A stretch of 64,000 nt of DNA from CAZOZZ01 sp965262425 (GTDB lineage: Bacteria; Acidobacteriota; Terriglobia; 20CM-2-55-15): contig OZ253536.1 of assembly GCA_965262425.1 (NCBI GenBank), positions 2,294,001 to 2,358,000 on the forward strand. Reading direction: 5' to 3'. How positions within the stretch are numbered: position 1 is the stretch's first letter; each line of letters begins with the position of its first letter. The notes beneath the pieces were generated by a model. It was not told the origin of the DNA and did not search any database. It worked only from the letters and a program-made list of their open reading frames with translations. This document shows positions 37,249 to 46,726 of the stretch, in pieces. Both the position numbers and the translations under genes were made by a program.

Positions 37249-38999
37249 CCCGCATTTCTCAAGAGATCTGAGATAAATCGAAACAGAGTAGGAAGGGAAA
37301 GGACCGGAAAAGGTCGCCCTGTCTGGCATAGAAGGTTTTGTCGAGAAACTTTCAAGCCAAGACGGAGGCGGCCTTTGTCATGACAGAGTGTAAAACAGAA
37401 ACGATTCAATTTCACGCATTGGGTTCACGGGAAGTACGGGGTCAATTCGACGGAGGAGACATCAGCACGGACGCGGGCGGTTTACTGTTACGAGAAACGG
37501 AAAAACGGACCGGGATCCTGAAACAGTTTGCCGAATGTTTCCGGGATCATCGGGACCCGCGATTTGTAGAACACGGGATTGAGCAACTGGTATCGCAACG
37601 GGTCTACGGATTGTGTTTGGGCTATGAGGATTTGAACGACCACGATCAACTCCGATCGGATCCAGTGCTGGCGGTGATGGTGGGTCAGACCGATCCGAAG
37701 GGCCGGACCCGGAAACAGGTTCGAGACCGCGGCAAGGCCCTGGCGGGCAAGAGCACGTTGAACCGGCTGGAACTGTCGACCGAGGAAGCGGCCAGCCACC
37801 CGACCAAGAAGATCGGCCGGGACGAAGCGGCGATCGATAGGTTGATGGTGGACGTGTTCCTCCAAGCCCATCGGCGGGCACCGCGGCAGATCATTCTGGA
37901 TCTGGATGCGACGGACGATCCGATACACGGGAATCAAGAGGGACGCTTCTTTCACGGCTATTACAGGCACCATTGTTATCTGCCGCTTTACATTTTCTGT
38001 GGGGAGTTCGTGTTGTGTTCCCGGCTACGACGCTCCGACATCGATGGTGCGGACGGATCGGTAGAGGAACTGGAACGGATCGTGGGACAGATTCGACAGA
38101 AGTGGCCCAGAGTCCAGATCGTGATTCGGGCTGACTCGGGTTTCTGCCGCGATGAGATCCTGACCTGGTGCGAGGCCCAACACCGTGTCGATTACGTGAT
38201 CGGCCTGGCGAAGAACAATCGGCTGCGGCGCGCGATTGAAACTCCGATGGCGACGGCAGAAAAGCGATTCGGCAGGAAGGGAAAGCCGGCGCGCGTCTTC
38301 AAGACGTTTCAGTATCAGACCCTCGACAGCTGGACCCGTGAGCGACGCATCATTGGTAAGGCCGAACATCTGGCCAAGGGCGCCAACCCCCGGTTTATCG
38401 TCACCTCGTTACCGAAAGGTCGAACGACTCCAAGGCAGGTCTATGAACGGATCTACTGTGCCCGAGGAGACATGGAAAACCGGATCAAAGAGCAACAGCT
38501 CGGATTGTTTGCCGATCGGACCAGCACGGCTACCATGCGCGCCAATCAACTCCGACTCTACCTTTCATCGGTGGCGTACATGCTGATGCAGGCCTTGCGA
38601 CGGCTCGGCTTGCAGGGCACCGAATTCGCGCGGGCGCAGTGCACCACGATTCGCCTCAAGCTGCTCAAGATCGGAGCGCAGATCCATCTCACTGTACGTC
38701 GAGTTTGGATTCGGATGGCTGGAGGCTACCCTTACGCCGCGGCATTCGCTCAGGTTTACGCGAACCTTCAAAAAATCCCTCTGCGCTGTTAAGCGTTCCT
38801 TCTCACACATCCCAACCTTCCCGTCTTTGCTCAGGATAGCTGTCTCTGTAATCCGATTTCACGTCGCCATTCCCTTCAACACCAGTCATCCAGGCCCAGT
38901 TACCCCGCTCAGTCGGCATCTTTGCTCCCGCCACCCAGCTTCCGACACCTTTTCCTTCTCCTAAATGCAGTTTCGGGCACCATTCATGAGAAATGCGGG
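37249..38999 (+). mobile_element. IS1380-family insertion sequence, copy B
   Basis: Same 13-bp ends (CCCGCATTTCTCA) as copy A, flanked by CTAG at 37245-37248 and 39000-39003. Length 1751 bp. Nearly identical to copy C at 58233-59990 apart from a 7-bp insertion in C, so B and C are recent relatives. The leader hairpin is present, with AAAAGGTCGCC in the upstream arm instead of AAAAGGCCGCC, which weakens one pair. Confidence 0.92.
37380..38792 (+). CDS. IS1380-family transposase (copy B)
   Basis: 470 residues from ATG 37380, the position equivalent to the start in copy A. The upstream in-frame start at 37338 would place translation across the leader hairpin. DDE motifs ILDLDATDDP and IRADSGFCRDE are intact, and there is no frameshift, unlike copy C. 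This is the best candidate for the active source of the family in the window. Confidence 0.92.
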   Translation: MTECKTETIQFHALGSREVRGQFDGGDISTDAGGLLLRETEKRTGILKQFAECFRDHRDPRFVEHGIEQLVSQRVYGLCLGYEDLNDHDQLRSDPVLAVMVGQTDPKGRTRKQVRDRGKALAGKSTLNRLELSTEEAASHPTKKIGRDEAAIDRLMVDVFLQAHRRAPRQIILDLDATDDPIHGNQEGRFFHGYYRHHCYLPLYIFCGEFVLCSRLRRSDIDGADGSVEELERIVGQIRQKWPRVQIVIRADSGFCRDEILTWCEAQHRVDYVIGLAKNNRLRRAIETPMATAEKRFGRKGKPARVFKTFQYQTLDSWTRERRIIGKAEHLAKGANPRFIVTSLPKGRTTPRQVYERIYCARGDMENRIKEQQLGLFADRTSTATMRANQLRLYLSSVAYMLMQALRRLGLQGTEFARAQCTTIRLKLLKIGAQIHLTVRRVWIRMAGGYPYAAAFAQVYANLQKIPLRC

Positions 39000-39045
39000 C
39001 TAGGGATCCTTATCCGAAGATCGAAATCGATTAGGCTTCGATGGA

Positions 39046-39774
39046 CTACGGCGCCAATTCAACTGCTCCCCTCACCGGATCCGCGTCGGACTCCCGCATA
39101 TACCCCAGTAGAACGTACATGAAGAAAATGAAGCCGAACATCTCCATCCCTTCCTCCAGGACGGTCAAAAGGTTGTACGCCATCGTGTCTCTGTCGAGCG
39201 GTTCTCCAATGATCTCCACACCCACCGCACCACCGACGTAGATCGCGCCTGCGACGACGAACAGAATTGCCGTCCGCTTTGGCAGGCGCCGCAGGAAGGG
39301 TATGAAACCCAGGCCAATACCGAGTGCGAGCAAGCCACCGCCGATCGCCCACGTTGGATCGATCAGGCTGTTGATGGTCTCGTGGAATCCCGCGATCTCG
39401 TCCATGGCCATCAGCAAGAACCCGATGGTGAGCGTGTACCAGTGATCGACCGACGGGTCCTTGTCGCGGCGCTTCTTGTCGGCACACAGCCAAAGCAAGA
39501 CGACGGTTGTGAGTAGCAGAAACTCGGAGAACCATGTCGGAAGGTTGTTTTCTTCATCGACGTCAAAGAGCTGGCGCCAGGGAAGCCAGGGAAGTTCGCT
39601 GACCTGGTAGTGATAAATCGTCAACGCAGCGTGGCACAGCAGGAGGGCCAGAGCCAGAACCGACAGCAAAACTACGAGGAAGCGTTGTGAAATCGAAAAG
39701 CGGTAACCTTCGGAGGCGCTTTCGTCCGCGAATCCCTTACCCTGAAGCATGTCGTCGTTGTCTTCGGTCACCAC
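39046..39774 (-). CDS. Polytopic membrane protein of unknown function
   Basis: 242 residues with about six hydrophobic helices: FLVVLLSVLALALLLCHAAL, WFSEFLLLTTVVLLWLC, LTIGFLLMAMDEIAGFHE, IGGGLLALGIGLGFIPF, TAILFVVAGAIYVGGAVG and MFGFIFFMYVLLGYM. The conserved-looking acidic/histidine cluster MDEIAGFHETI lies within the third helix, and an EEGMEMFG motif precedes the last; both could bind a metal. I do not recognise a named family. IS1380 copy B ends about 45 bp past its stop. Confidence 0.75.
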   Translation of the reverse strand: MVTEDNDDMLQGKGFADESASEGYRFSISQRFLVVLLSVLALALLLCHAALTIYHYQVSELPWLPWRQLFDVDEENNLPTWFSEFLLLTTVVLLWLCADKKRRDKDPSVDHWYTLTIGFLLMAMDEIAGFHETINSLIDPTWAIGGGLLALGIGLGFIPFLRRLPKRTAILFVVAGAIYVGGAVGVEIIGEPLDRDTMAYNLLTVLEEGMEMFGFIFFMYVLLGYMRESDADPVRGAVELAP

Positions 39775-39889
39775 AGCCCCTCACTCCTGTGATAAAAGTT
39801 GGATCTTACCTCAAGGGAAGGACATCTTCGAATTGCCGACCGAAAGCCGGGGGTCAGGCCGCGGGCTTTTGACGCGCCTCAGCTGATTC

Positions 39890-41470
39890 TCATCGTCGGA
39901 GCATTTCGTCCCGGACTGCTTTGAACTCCGTACCCGGCATCCACTCGGGCCATTCCTCGCTGTTCGCTATCTTGAGAGCGATCCGGATCAGTGTTTGCGC
40001 GTCCAGGACGGCTCCTTCAAGGTTCCAGGATGGATCGAACTCATCCGACGGTTTGTGATATCGCTCGGCAGTGTAACGATTGCTGTCTTCGAGGCTCGTG
40101 CTATCGATATAGAACGCGGGTACGCCTTTTTTTGCGAAATTGAACTGGTCGGAACGGTAGTAGAACCCTTTTTCGGACTCCGGGTCCGGAATAACGGTCC
40201 GTCCCTGCTCTGCCGCGACCTCCCGAAGTGTGTCCTCGATCGAGGTGTAGCCCGGGCCAACCACGACAATCTCGTCGCCCCGGCGATAGACGTTCGCGCC
40301 ATCGATGTTGATGTTCGCAACAGTCCTGTCGAGTGGAAAGAGCGGATTCTCGGCATAGTACTTCGAACCCAGTAACCCCTGTTCTTCGGCCGTTACCGCA
40401 AGAAAGACCAAGGAGCGACGCTGACGCGTTTCCATTTCAGAGAAAGCCCGGGCAATCTCCATCATGACGGCAATACCGGATGCGTTGTCGACGGCCCCGT
40501 TATAGATCTGATCGCCTTCCAGAGCGTCGTCCCGCCCGATGTGATCCCAGTGGGAGGAAAACACAACATATTCGTCGGTGTCACCTTCCAGAACACCCAC
40601 CACGTTTTTGGAGTCAATACGGCGTAGTGTGTTTCGGATTTCGAGCGAAGCCTCGACACCTAACGGCACCGGCGTAAAGTCCGGGGCCAGCGCCTGCTTC
40701 TTCAGATCGTCGAACGAGTGCCCGGCCCATTCGGCCAGCTGCTCGGCCATCTCCAGGGTAATCCAACCCTGTACACCGGTCTCTGAAGCCCCCTGGTCTG
40801 CCTTCACCATGTCGAACTGCTCACCCGACCAGGAACCGCTGACAACATCCCAGGGATAGCCGGCAGGCGCCGTCTCGTGGACGATGAACGCACCCCGTGC
40901 GCCGTGATGAGCCGCCTCCTCGTACTTGTAAGTCCAGCGACCGTAGTAGGTCATCGCTTCACCACCGAACATGTCTTCGTCGTCGAGTGGGGGGTCGCCT
41001 ACGAGCAGGAGCAGAACCTTACCCTCCACGTCGTAGCCTTCAAAGTCGTTCCAGTCGTACTCCGGAGCCACGGTGCCGTAGCCGGCGAAAACGATCTCGG
41101 CCGGGTCCAGCGCGATCGAGGTGGTCTCGCGAGTCGTCCAGGCCATGAATTCGTCCCGGTATGTCAGTGTTCGGGACTCCGTGCCTTTGGTCAGCGTCAG
41201 TTCGGTAGGAGTGCCGGTGGTGCCAACGAGCGGGACATCTTGGAAAGACGTTTCGAGGCCGATGGAGCGGAAGTATTCAGCAATGTAGTTCGTGGCCAGT
41301 TCCTCTCCAGCGGTGCCAGGAGCACGGCCCTCCATTTCGTCGGCGGCGAGTCGTTGGATATGGTTGGCGATCGCTCCGGCCTCGACCTTGAAAGCACTCT
41401 CATCAAGCCCCGCCCCACCGCAACCGACAAGGCTCATCGCTGCCAACAACAGGGTCGATCGGGTCCGCAT
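39890..41470 (-). CDS. M28 family zinc aminopeptidase, lipoprotein
   Basis: 526 residues. The N-terminus ends in a lipobox (MSLVGC), so it is probably lipid-anchored. A protease-associated (PA) domain lies at about residues 140-270. The M28 metal ligands are visible: SHWDHIG, GAVDNASGIAVMME, AVTAEEQGLLGSKYY (catalytic Glu pair) and NINIDG. These bind two zincs. It should release N-terminal amino acids from peptides outside the inner membrane. The gene lies about 165 bp left of MITE A. Confidence 0.88.
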   Translation of the reverse strand: MRTRSTLLLAAMSLVGCGGAGLDESAFKVEAGAIANHIQRLAADEMEGRAPGTAGEELATNYIAEYFRSIGLETSFQDVPLVGTTGTPTELTLTKGTESRTLTYRDEFMAWTTRETTSIALDPAEIVFAGYGTVAPEYDWNDFEGYDVEGKVLLLLVGDPPLDDEDMFGGEAMTYYGRWTYKYEEAAHHGARGAFIVHETAPAGYPWDVVSGSWSGEQFDMVKADQGASETGVQGWITLEMAEQLAEWAGHSFDDLKKQALAPDFTPVPLGVEASLEIRNTLRRIDSKNVVGVLEGDTDEYVVFSSHWDHIGRDDALEGDQIYNGAVDNASGIAVMMEIARAFSEMETRQRRSLVFLAVTAEEQGLLGSKYYAENPLFPLDRTVANINIDGANVYRRGDEIVVVGPGYTSIEDTLREVAAEQGRTVIPDPESEKGFYYRSDQFNFAKKGVPAFYIDSTSLEDSNRYTAERYHKPSDEFDPSWNLEGAVLDAQTLIRIALKIANSEEWPEWMPGTEFKAVRDEMLRR

Positions 41471-41639
41471 GGCGAGAGCCTAGCTTTTCCGTGGGGCGAA
41501 GTCAATTTCGCAGTTCAGAGCAACCCTCCAGAAAAACACCATGACCCGGAAGCCCCGGTTTCGAAGGATTCGTCCAGAGGATGATGGTTTAACCGTTTCC
41601 GTTTTTCACGTTTGCGGGACAGGACACGTGGGGTGCTAG

Positions 41640-41901
41640 GAGCCCGTGGTGGAAGTCTGTAGGGTCGCGCGCAGGGGTATTCGGGTCACAGGCGCGAAAT
41701 GAGGAGCGGAACGATGCTTTGTCATCGTGACCGACGAATGACAAAGCCTGTGGCCCGAAGACCCCTGCGCCCTTCGGGTTACGACGGCATGGGGCCAGCT
41801 GCGGCGAGATGCCGGATGAAAAGCATCGACGTCGTCGTGGCGCCTTGCATCTAGCCCCATGGCGCTCGTAACGCGACCCTACAGACTTCCACCACGGGCT
41901 G
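41640..41901. mobile_element. CTAG-associated MITE, copy A (262 bp)
   Basis: Near-perfect 30-bp terminal inverted repeats begin GAGCCCGTGGTGGAAGTC at left and CAGCCCGTGGTGGAAGTC read inward at right. Flanks are CTAG (41636-41639) and TTAG (41902-41905), a slightly decayed duplication. The interior is two tandem hairpins: one with arms GCGCAGGGGT / ACCCCTGCGC, one with arms GTTACGA..CATGGGGC. No transposase. The right end lies five bases before the first possible start codon of the IPP isomerase gene. Confidence 0.9.
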
Positions 41902-41906
41902 TTAGA

Positions 41907-42971
41907 ATGACCGTCATGCGGGACTCGCACGACGCACCTAACTCGGACCCAAGGGGCGATCTCAATCGTAGGAAAGAAGGTCACATCGAAGCCTGTCTGG
42001 ACTCTTCGGTGGACCTGGGGCTGGACAGTTTTGACGGCGTCAAGCTCCTCTACAACACCCTTCCCGAAATTGCCCTCGACGATGTCTCGATGGAGACGGA
42101 TTTCGCCGGGCGAACGATCGCGGCCCCCCTGATCATCTCATCGATGACCGGGGGCGTCGGCGATGAATTCCTCCGGATCAACCGAAACCTAGCCCTCGGA
42201 GCAGAAACCCTGAAGATCCCTCTGGGACTGGGCTCTATGAAAGTGATGTTGCGCGATGAGACCGCCGTGGACAGCTTCTTGATCCGCGACCTGGCACCAT
42301 CCGTGCCGATCATCGCCAATCTCGGTCTGGTAAGCTTCAACTATGGCATCGGCTGGGACGATGTGGCCCGCATTGTGGAGCGTGTGCAGCCGGACGTATT
42401 CGGCCTGCATTTGAATGCACTCCAGGAGTCGATCCAGGAAGGTGGCGATACGGACTTTCGAGGACTGAAGGCCCGTCTCGAAGACTTCGTGGCTCGCAGC
42501 AAATTGCCGGTCTACGTCAAGGAGTGCGGCGGAGGGATTGCGCCGCAGGTGGTAGAAACGATCGCCGCAACAGGAGTCCAGTTCATAGACATTTCCGGAA
42601 ACGACGGAACCAGTTGGGCGAGCGTGGAAGCCTCTCTCAGCCGGGACCCGGCGCTCGGGGAACTCTTCAGCGATTTTGGCCTCCCGACGAAGTGGATTCT
42701 AGAACGGGTCCGCAGGGATCGACTCCACCAAGCCAGGCTGGTCGCCAGTGGAGGAATTCGCAACGGAATCCAGGCCGTCAAGGCATTCGCGCTGGGCGCC
42801 CACTTCGTTTCCGTAGCCCGTCCATTCCTCCTTTCGGCGATGAAATCGGCCGACGAAGTCGTTTCTACCGGAAGGCGGCTGATTCGGGAAATGCGAACAG
42901 CAATGTTTCTGGTGGGCGTGAAAACGGTCAAGGAATTGGACCGAACGGTCGTCATCGACTCTCCAAAGTGA
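41907..42971 (+). CDS. fni: Type 2 isopentenyl-diphosphate delta-isomerase
   Basis: 354 residues from ATG 41907, or 351 from ATG 41916. Neither has a clear ribosome site, because the sequence immediately upstream is MITE A. FMN- and substrate-binding motifs of IDI-2 are present: RKEGHIEACL near the N-terminus, ISSMTGGVGDEFLRINRNLALGAE, NLGLVSFNYG, LHLNALQESIQEGGDTDF, VKECGGGI, DISGNDGTSW and ASGGIRNGIQAVKAFALGA. It interconverts IPP and DMAPP for isoprenoid synthesis in the cytoplasm. The frame stays open back into the MITE to ATG 41859, which would add 16 MITE-encoded residues. Confidence 0.9.
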   Translation: MTVMRDSHDAPNSDPRGDLNRRKEGHIEACLDSSVDLGLDSFDGVKLLYNTLPEIALDDVSMETDFAGRTIAAPLIISSMTGGVGDEFLRINRNLALGAETLKIPLGLGSMKVMLRDETAVDSFLIRDLAPSVPIIANLGLVSFNYGIGWDDVARIVERVQPDVFGLHLNALQESIQEGGDTDFRGLKARLEDFVARSKLPVYVKECGGGIAPQVVETIAATGVQFIDISGNDGTSWASVEASLSRDPALGELFSDFGLPTKWILERVRRDRLHQARLVASGGIRNGIQAVKAFALGAHFVSVARPFLLSAMKSADEVVSTGRRLIREMRTAMFLVGVKTVKELDRTVVIDSPK

Positions 42972-43034
42972 TGTCCACCCTGTTGCGGTCCTGAGGCCTG
43001 ACGGCTCTGCGTAAAGAATTTCGGACTCCCAGAA

Positions 43035-44300
43035 TCACCCGCTTTCGGCCGTCTCCTCCCTGAGTGTTCCGGACTTGGGCTCGTCATCTACTTCCTTTGA
43101 TGCTCCCCCGTCCTGAACCCGCAGCGACAGGAACAACACCACGACGATGTACGAGGCGCCGACATATAAGGGCATTGCGGGACTAACGCGCTGAAACAGA
43201 GTGGTGGCAATCAATGGTGCGATGGTCCGGGACATCCCCGCAAAGGTCTGGGCGGTTCCCATCGTGGTCCCAAGTTCCGACTTCTCAACCCAGCGTGAGG
43301 TCAGAGCCGTCGTCGTGGGAAACAGAAGCGCGGTCCCGATCGGCACCAGGGGCATCACAAGAGCCAGAGTCCAGAAACCGGTGGCCAGAGTGTAGGTGAT
43401 GAACCCGGCTATCAATGCGATCGCACCCAGTCGCATCGACCACGTCTCACCGAGTCGGGTGACGACCGGGCCCAGCAGGAGGGACCGCATCACGACAGAC
43501 AGGAACCCGATATACAGAAAAACGTACCCGATGCTTCGCTCGTTCACGCCGAATTCGGAACCCAGGAACAAGGCGATAACCGAGGTAAACGATGAAAACG
43601 CCAGCATCCCGATCGCATAAATCCACACCAGGCGCGAAACGGTCCGGGCCGGGTGACGCGCGATTATCCAGGCGGAGTGCCAGACTGGCTTCCTTTTGCG
43701 ATTGCGGCTGTCGTCGTCGACCGTCGAGGACTCCTCGAGCCAGCCCCAGGCGAAGACGATATTGACCGCACATAGACTCGCGGCGACGAGACCGGGTGCG
43801 GCTTGTCCCCAGTACGCCGCCGTGGACCCTATGACCGGACCGATCATGGTCCCTGCAGAGGTTGCCGCCGACAGCCAGCCCAGTGATCGGGCGCGGTCTT
43901 CAGCGGGGATGGTGTCGGCCACGTAGGCATGGAGCACCCCGGTCGTACCCCCTCCGGCGCCCTGGATAATCCGGGACAGAAGCAGCAGCCAGAATGAATT
44001 CGCAAACCCGAAGACGACGAAGGAGATCGTCGAAGCGGTCAGGCCGATCAGCAACGCGGGTCTGCGTCCGTACCTGTCTGAAACACGGCCCCACAACGGC
44101 GCAGCCAGTAATTGAGCGACAGAAAACGATGCGATGATGACCCCGATGAACTGCGGTGAAATGTTCATCTCCAGCGCGTAAAACGGAAGCAACGGGAAGA
44201 TCATCGCGAACCCGAGCATATCGATGCAGGCAACGGCGATGAGAACCGACAGGCTTCGGAACTGGACGGATTTTGAAGAATTCTCTTGTTTGGATTTCAT
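43035..44300 (-). CDS. Major facilitator superfamily transporter (TetA-like)
   Basis: 421 residues with about 12 hydrophobic helices. The MFS loop motif between helices 2 and 3 reads GRVSDRYGRRPALLIG, and the helix-5 antiporter motif region is GLVAASLCAVNIVFAWGWLEES. The profile resembles drug:H+ antiporters of the TetA/DHA1 type. The substrate is unknown. It lies 37 bp downstream of the DusB gene on the same strand and is probably co-transcribed with it. Its stop faces that of the IPP isomerase. Confidence 0.88.
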   Translation of the reverse strand: MKSKQENSSKSVQFRSLSVLIAVACIDMLGFAMIFPLLPFYALEMNISPQFIGVIIASFSVAQLLAAPLWGRVSDRYGRRPALLIGLTASTISFVVFGFANSFWLLLLSRIIQGAGGGTTGVLHAYVADTIPAEDRARSLGWLSAATSAGTMIGPVIGSTAAYWGQAAPGLVAASLCAVNIVFAWGWLEESSTVDDDSRNRKRKPVWHSAWIIARHPARTVSRLVWIYAIGMLAFSSFTSVIALFLGSEFGVNERSIGYVFLYIGFLSVVMRSLLLGPVVTRLGETWSMRLGAIALIAGFITYTLATGFWTLALVMPLVPIGTALLFPTTTALTSRWVEKSELGTTMGTAQTFAGMSRTIAPLIATTLFQRVSPAMPLYVGASYIVVVLFLSLRVQDGGASKEVDDEPKSGTLREETAESG

Positions 44301-44337
44301 CGAGGGCTATCGAAAGACCAGGGGTGACGCCGGCTGG

Positions 44338-45513
44338 TCATCCTCCGGAGATCACGGATTCGGCTTCGAGACCGGGCGGCGTCTCGTCCTCGAGGTCCTC
44401 GAGGTAGCCTTCCGGAAGCGCCACCCGCTGACCTCCCCCACGCTTCCCACGCTTGACTCGCATCACCGAAGGTGGAAACGGCTGATCGCGATCGACACCA
44501 TCGAACACCCTCTCCAGTTCGGACGCACGGGCCCGCATCATCGGCACCCGCAACTCGGGGGCCAGACGAAAACCCTTGGTGTACCAGGTGATGTGACGTC
44601 TGAACGCATTCGTGGCAGTCGGCTCGCCCAACCAGTCGACGAGGCGGCGCGCGTGTGAAAACATGATGTCGAGCACTTCGCCAAATGCCGGCGGATTGGA
44701 AGGCTCGCGGCCATCGAACACGTCCGCCAGGTCGCGGAACAACCAGGGGCGACCCAGGCACCCTCTCCCTACGATCACGCCATCGCATCCGGTTTCTCTC
44801 ATCAGGCGCAGGGCATCCGCGCCTTCCCAGACGTCGCCGTTTCCAAGTATCGGAACCGAAACGGCGCTCTTCAACTCGGCAATCGCCTCCCACCGGGCCT
44901 CACCGGAATACAGGTCGGCGGCCGTGCGGGCGTGTAACCCGACCGCAGCACAGCCCTCTTCTTCAGCAACCTTTCCGGAGTTCAGGAAAGTCAGATGGTC
45001 GTCATCAATACCCATCCTGAACTTGATCGTCACCGGAACGCTACCCGCCGCACCGACAGCGGCCCGGACGATGCTTCCAAGAAGTTTCGGCTTGAGAGGA
45101 ATCGCGGCCCCACCACCCTTTCGGGTGACCTTACGCACAGGGCAACCGAAGTTCAGGTCCAGGTGATCGATTCTGCCTTCCCCAACAAGCCGCTTGACGG
45201 CCAACGACACGTAATAGGGGTCCGTGCCATAAATCTGGAGACTCCGCGGGCTTTCTTCCGGTCCGAAATCCGCCAGCTTCGCGGTCCGGGCGTGCCCATC
45301 GGCCAGGGGACGCGCGCTGACCATCTCGCTGACGTAGAGACCTGCCCCAAATTTCTTACAAATCGAGCGGAACGGATAGTTTGTCACGCCGGCCATGGGC
45401 GCCAGCACGACCGGCGGCCACACGGTCAGGTTGCCGATCGACAGAGGTCGAAACTCACCCGGAGCTGCCAGCCCGACAGTGCGGTTGACCTCGCTCTTGT
45501 ATACGGAATCCAC
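44338..45513 (-). CDS. dusB: tRNA-dihydrouridine synthase B
   Basis: 391 residues. FMN-binding TIM barrel with VVLAPMAGVTNYPFRSICKKFGAGLYVSEMVSA at the N-terminus. The catalytic Cys lies in LDLNFGCPVRKVTRKGGGAA, with FRMGIDDDHL, VGLHARTAADLYSG, VPILGNGDVW and GVIVGRGCLGRPWLF following. The C-terminal helical tRNA-binding domain has HITWYTKGF. It reduces uridine to dihydrouridine in tRNA D-loops. About 50 low-complexity residues at the C-terminus exceed the usual family length. Confidence 0.92.
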   Translation of the reverse strand: MDSVYKSEVNRTVGLAAPGEFRPLSIGNLTVWPPVVLAPMAGVTNYPFRSICKKFGAGLYVSEMVSARPLADGHARTAKLADFGPEESPRSLQIYGTDPYYVSLAVKRLVGEGRIDHLDLNFGCPVRKVTRKGGGAAIPLKPKLLGSIVRAAVGAAGSVPVTIKFRMGIDDDHLTFLNSGKVAEEEGCAAVGLHARTAADLYSGEARWEAIAELKSAVSVPILGNGDVWEGADALRLMRETGCDGVIVGRGCLGRPWLFRDLADVFDGREPSNPPAFGEVLDIMFSHARRLVDWLGEPTATNAFRRHITWYTKGFRLAPELRVPMMRARASELERVFDGVDRDQPFPPSVMRVKRGKRGGGQRVALPEGYLEDLEDETPPGLEAESVISGG

Positions 45514-45676
45514 AACTCAGGTTAACATGTCGATGATCAGCCGGCGCATCCGGAACCGGCCGGCCTGCTCCTGCTCGGCACCATGGACGACAAGACCGGG
45601 AAAGATCTGAATTGAAGACAGGTGTCCGGTAAAAGCAGGTGCAAACAACCAACTGAAAAGTTTCAAGGGAGGTTCT

Positions 45677-46603
45677 ATGTTCAGGTTTCGTGTGGTCGCC
45701 CTGGCGACAGCAATCATCGTTTCGCCGATTTTCACCGTCGCGCAAGGCCGGCTGGGCGACACCTTCACGCCAAAGCTCATTCCGATCGTAGAGAATATAT
45801 ATGCGTACGAAGGACCCCTTGAATTACCGGGCGAAGAGGAAATCGTCCGAACGAACTCACTCGTCATCGTGACTGACGAAGGCGTGGTCGTCGCTGATGG
45901 CCAGGACAACCCCGAGGAAGGACGGCGAATGATTCGGGCCATTCGAGAAGTCACCGACCAGCCCATCCGTTACCTGATCAACGCGTCGCCCCACGGGGAC
46001 CATGTCAACAGCAACGAGGTATTCGGGGATGCGATAATCATTGCTCACCGAAACGCCAGAGAAGCGGTGGCTGCTTCAGCGGCAAACGCCACAGGCGACG
46101 CTCCCCGCCCGACACTCCCCCACATCACTTTTGACGATAAGATGATCCTCCACGTCGGCGGCAAGACGATCGAACTCCACCACTTCGGATTCGGCCACAC
46201 GCGGGGCGACACGGTCGTGTACCTGCCCGACGACGGAGTCGCTTTCCTGACGGAGCTGTATTTCAACGGTATCGCGGCGTCGCTCAGCGAAGGATATGCC
46301 CGCCAGCACCTGGACACGCTCCGAAGCGCTCTGGAACTGGATGCGGAATGGTTCATTCCGGGACACGGATTCATCGACGGTCAAGACGCATCCGAGCTCC
46401 GGGCGGGCGCCGAACGCTACTACGACAACGTAAAGACAATTCACGACGCTGTCCTCCGGCACGTCGAAGCCGGAGACTCACTCGAAAAGACGCTGGCCGA
46501 AATCGACGGGGACCTGGGAGAGTTTGCCGAGATGCCCTTTTATGGTTTCCTGAAGCAAGGGTGTATTTCGGGTACGTATCGGGCGTTGTCGGAAAATAGG
46601 TAG
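45677..46603 (+). CDS. MBL-fold metallo-hydrolase, secreted
   Basis: 308 residues with a signal peptide (FRFRVVALATAIIVSPIFTVAQG), and GGGAGG-like sequence upstream. The metal-binding loop reads NASPHGDHVNSN, a variant of HxHxDH in which the first His is replaced. GFGHTRGDTVVYLPDDGVAFLTELYFNG supplies the second ligand region, and FIPGHGFIDG the last His. It resembles the secreted subclass B3-like/quinoprotein-relay MBL hydrolases. Substrate unknown. It is divergent from dusB. Confidence 0.85.
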   Translation: MFRFRVVALATAIIVSPIFTVAQGRLGDTFTPKLIPIVENIYAYEGPLELPGEEEIVRTNSLVIVTDEGVVVADGQDNPEEGRRMIRAIREVTDQPIRYLINASPHGDHVNSNEVFGDAIIIAHRNAREAVAASAANATGDAPRPTLPHITFDDKMILHVGGKTIELHHFGFGHTRGDTVVYLPDDGVAFLTELYFNGIAASLSEGYARQHLDTLRSALELDAEWFIPGHGFIDGQDASELRAGAERYYDNVKTIHDAVLRHVEAGDSLEKTLAEIDGDLGEFAEMPFYGFLKQGCISGTYRALSENR

Positions 46604-46725
46604 TGGGGGAGTGGTTAGTGGTTGGTGGTTAGTGGTTAGTTGAGGAAAAGAGTCGGATGGGATTCGGATTCCGAAACACTCCGGCAACTAACAACTAACA
46701 ACTAACCACTAGCCACTGACCACTT
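46604..46725. repeat. Inverted GTTAGTGG-type repeat between convergent genes
   Basis: Left arm: tandem GTGGTTAGTG units (about 46609-46641). Right arm: tandem CAACTAA/CCACT units (46685-46725), the complement of the left. It starts directly after the MBL hydrolase stop and ends one base before the stop of the opposite gene, so the two convergent genes meet on a large hairpin. A bidirectional terminator is the simplest reading. Confidence 0.7.
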
Positions 46726-46726
46726 C

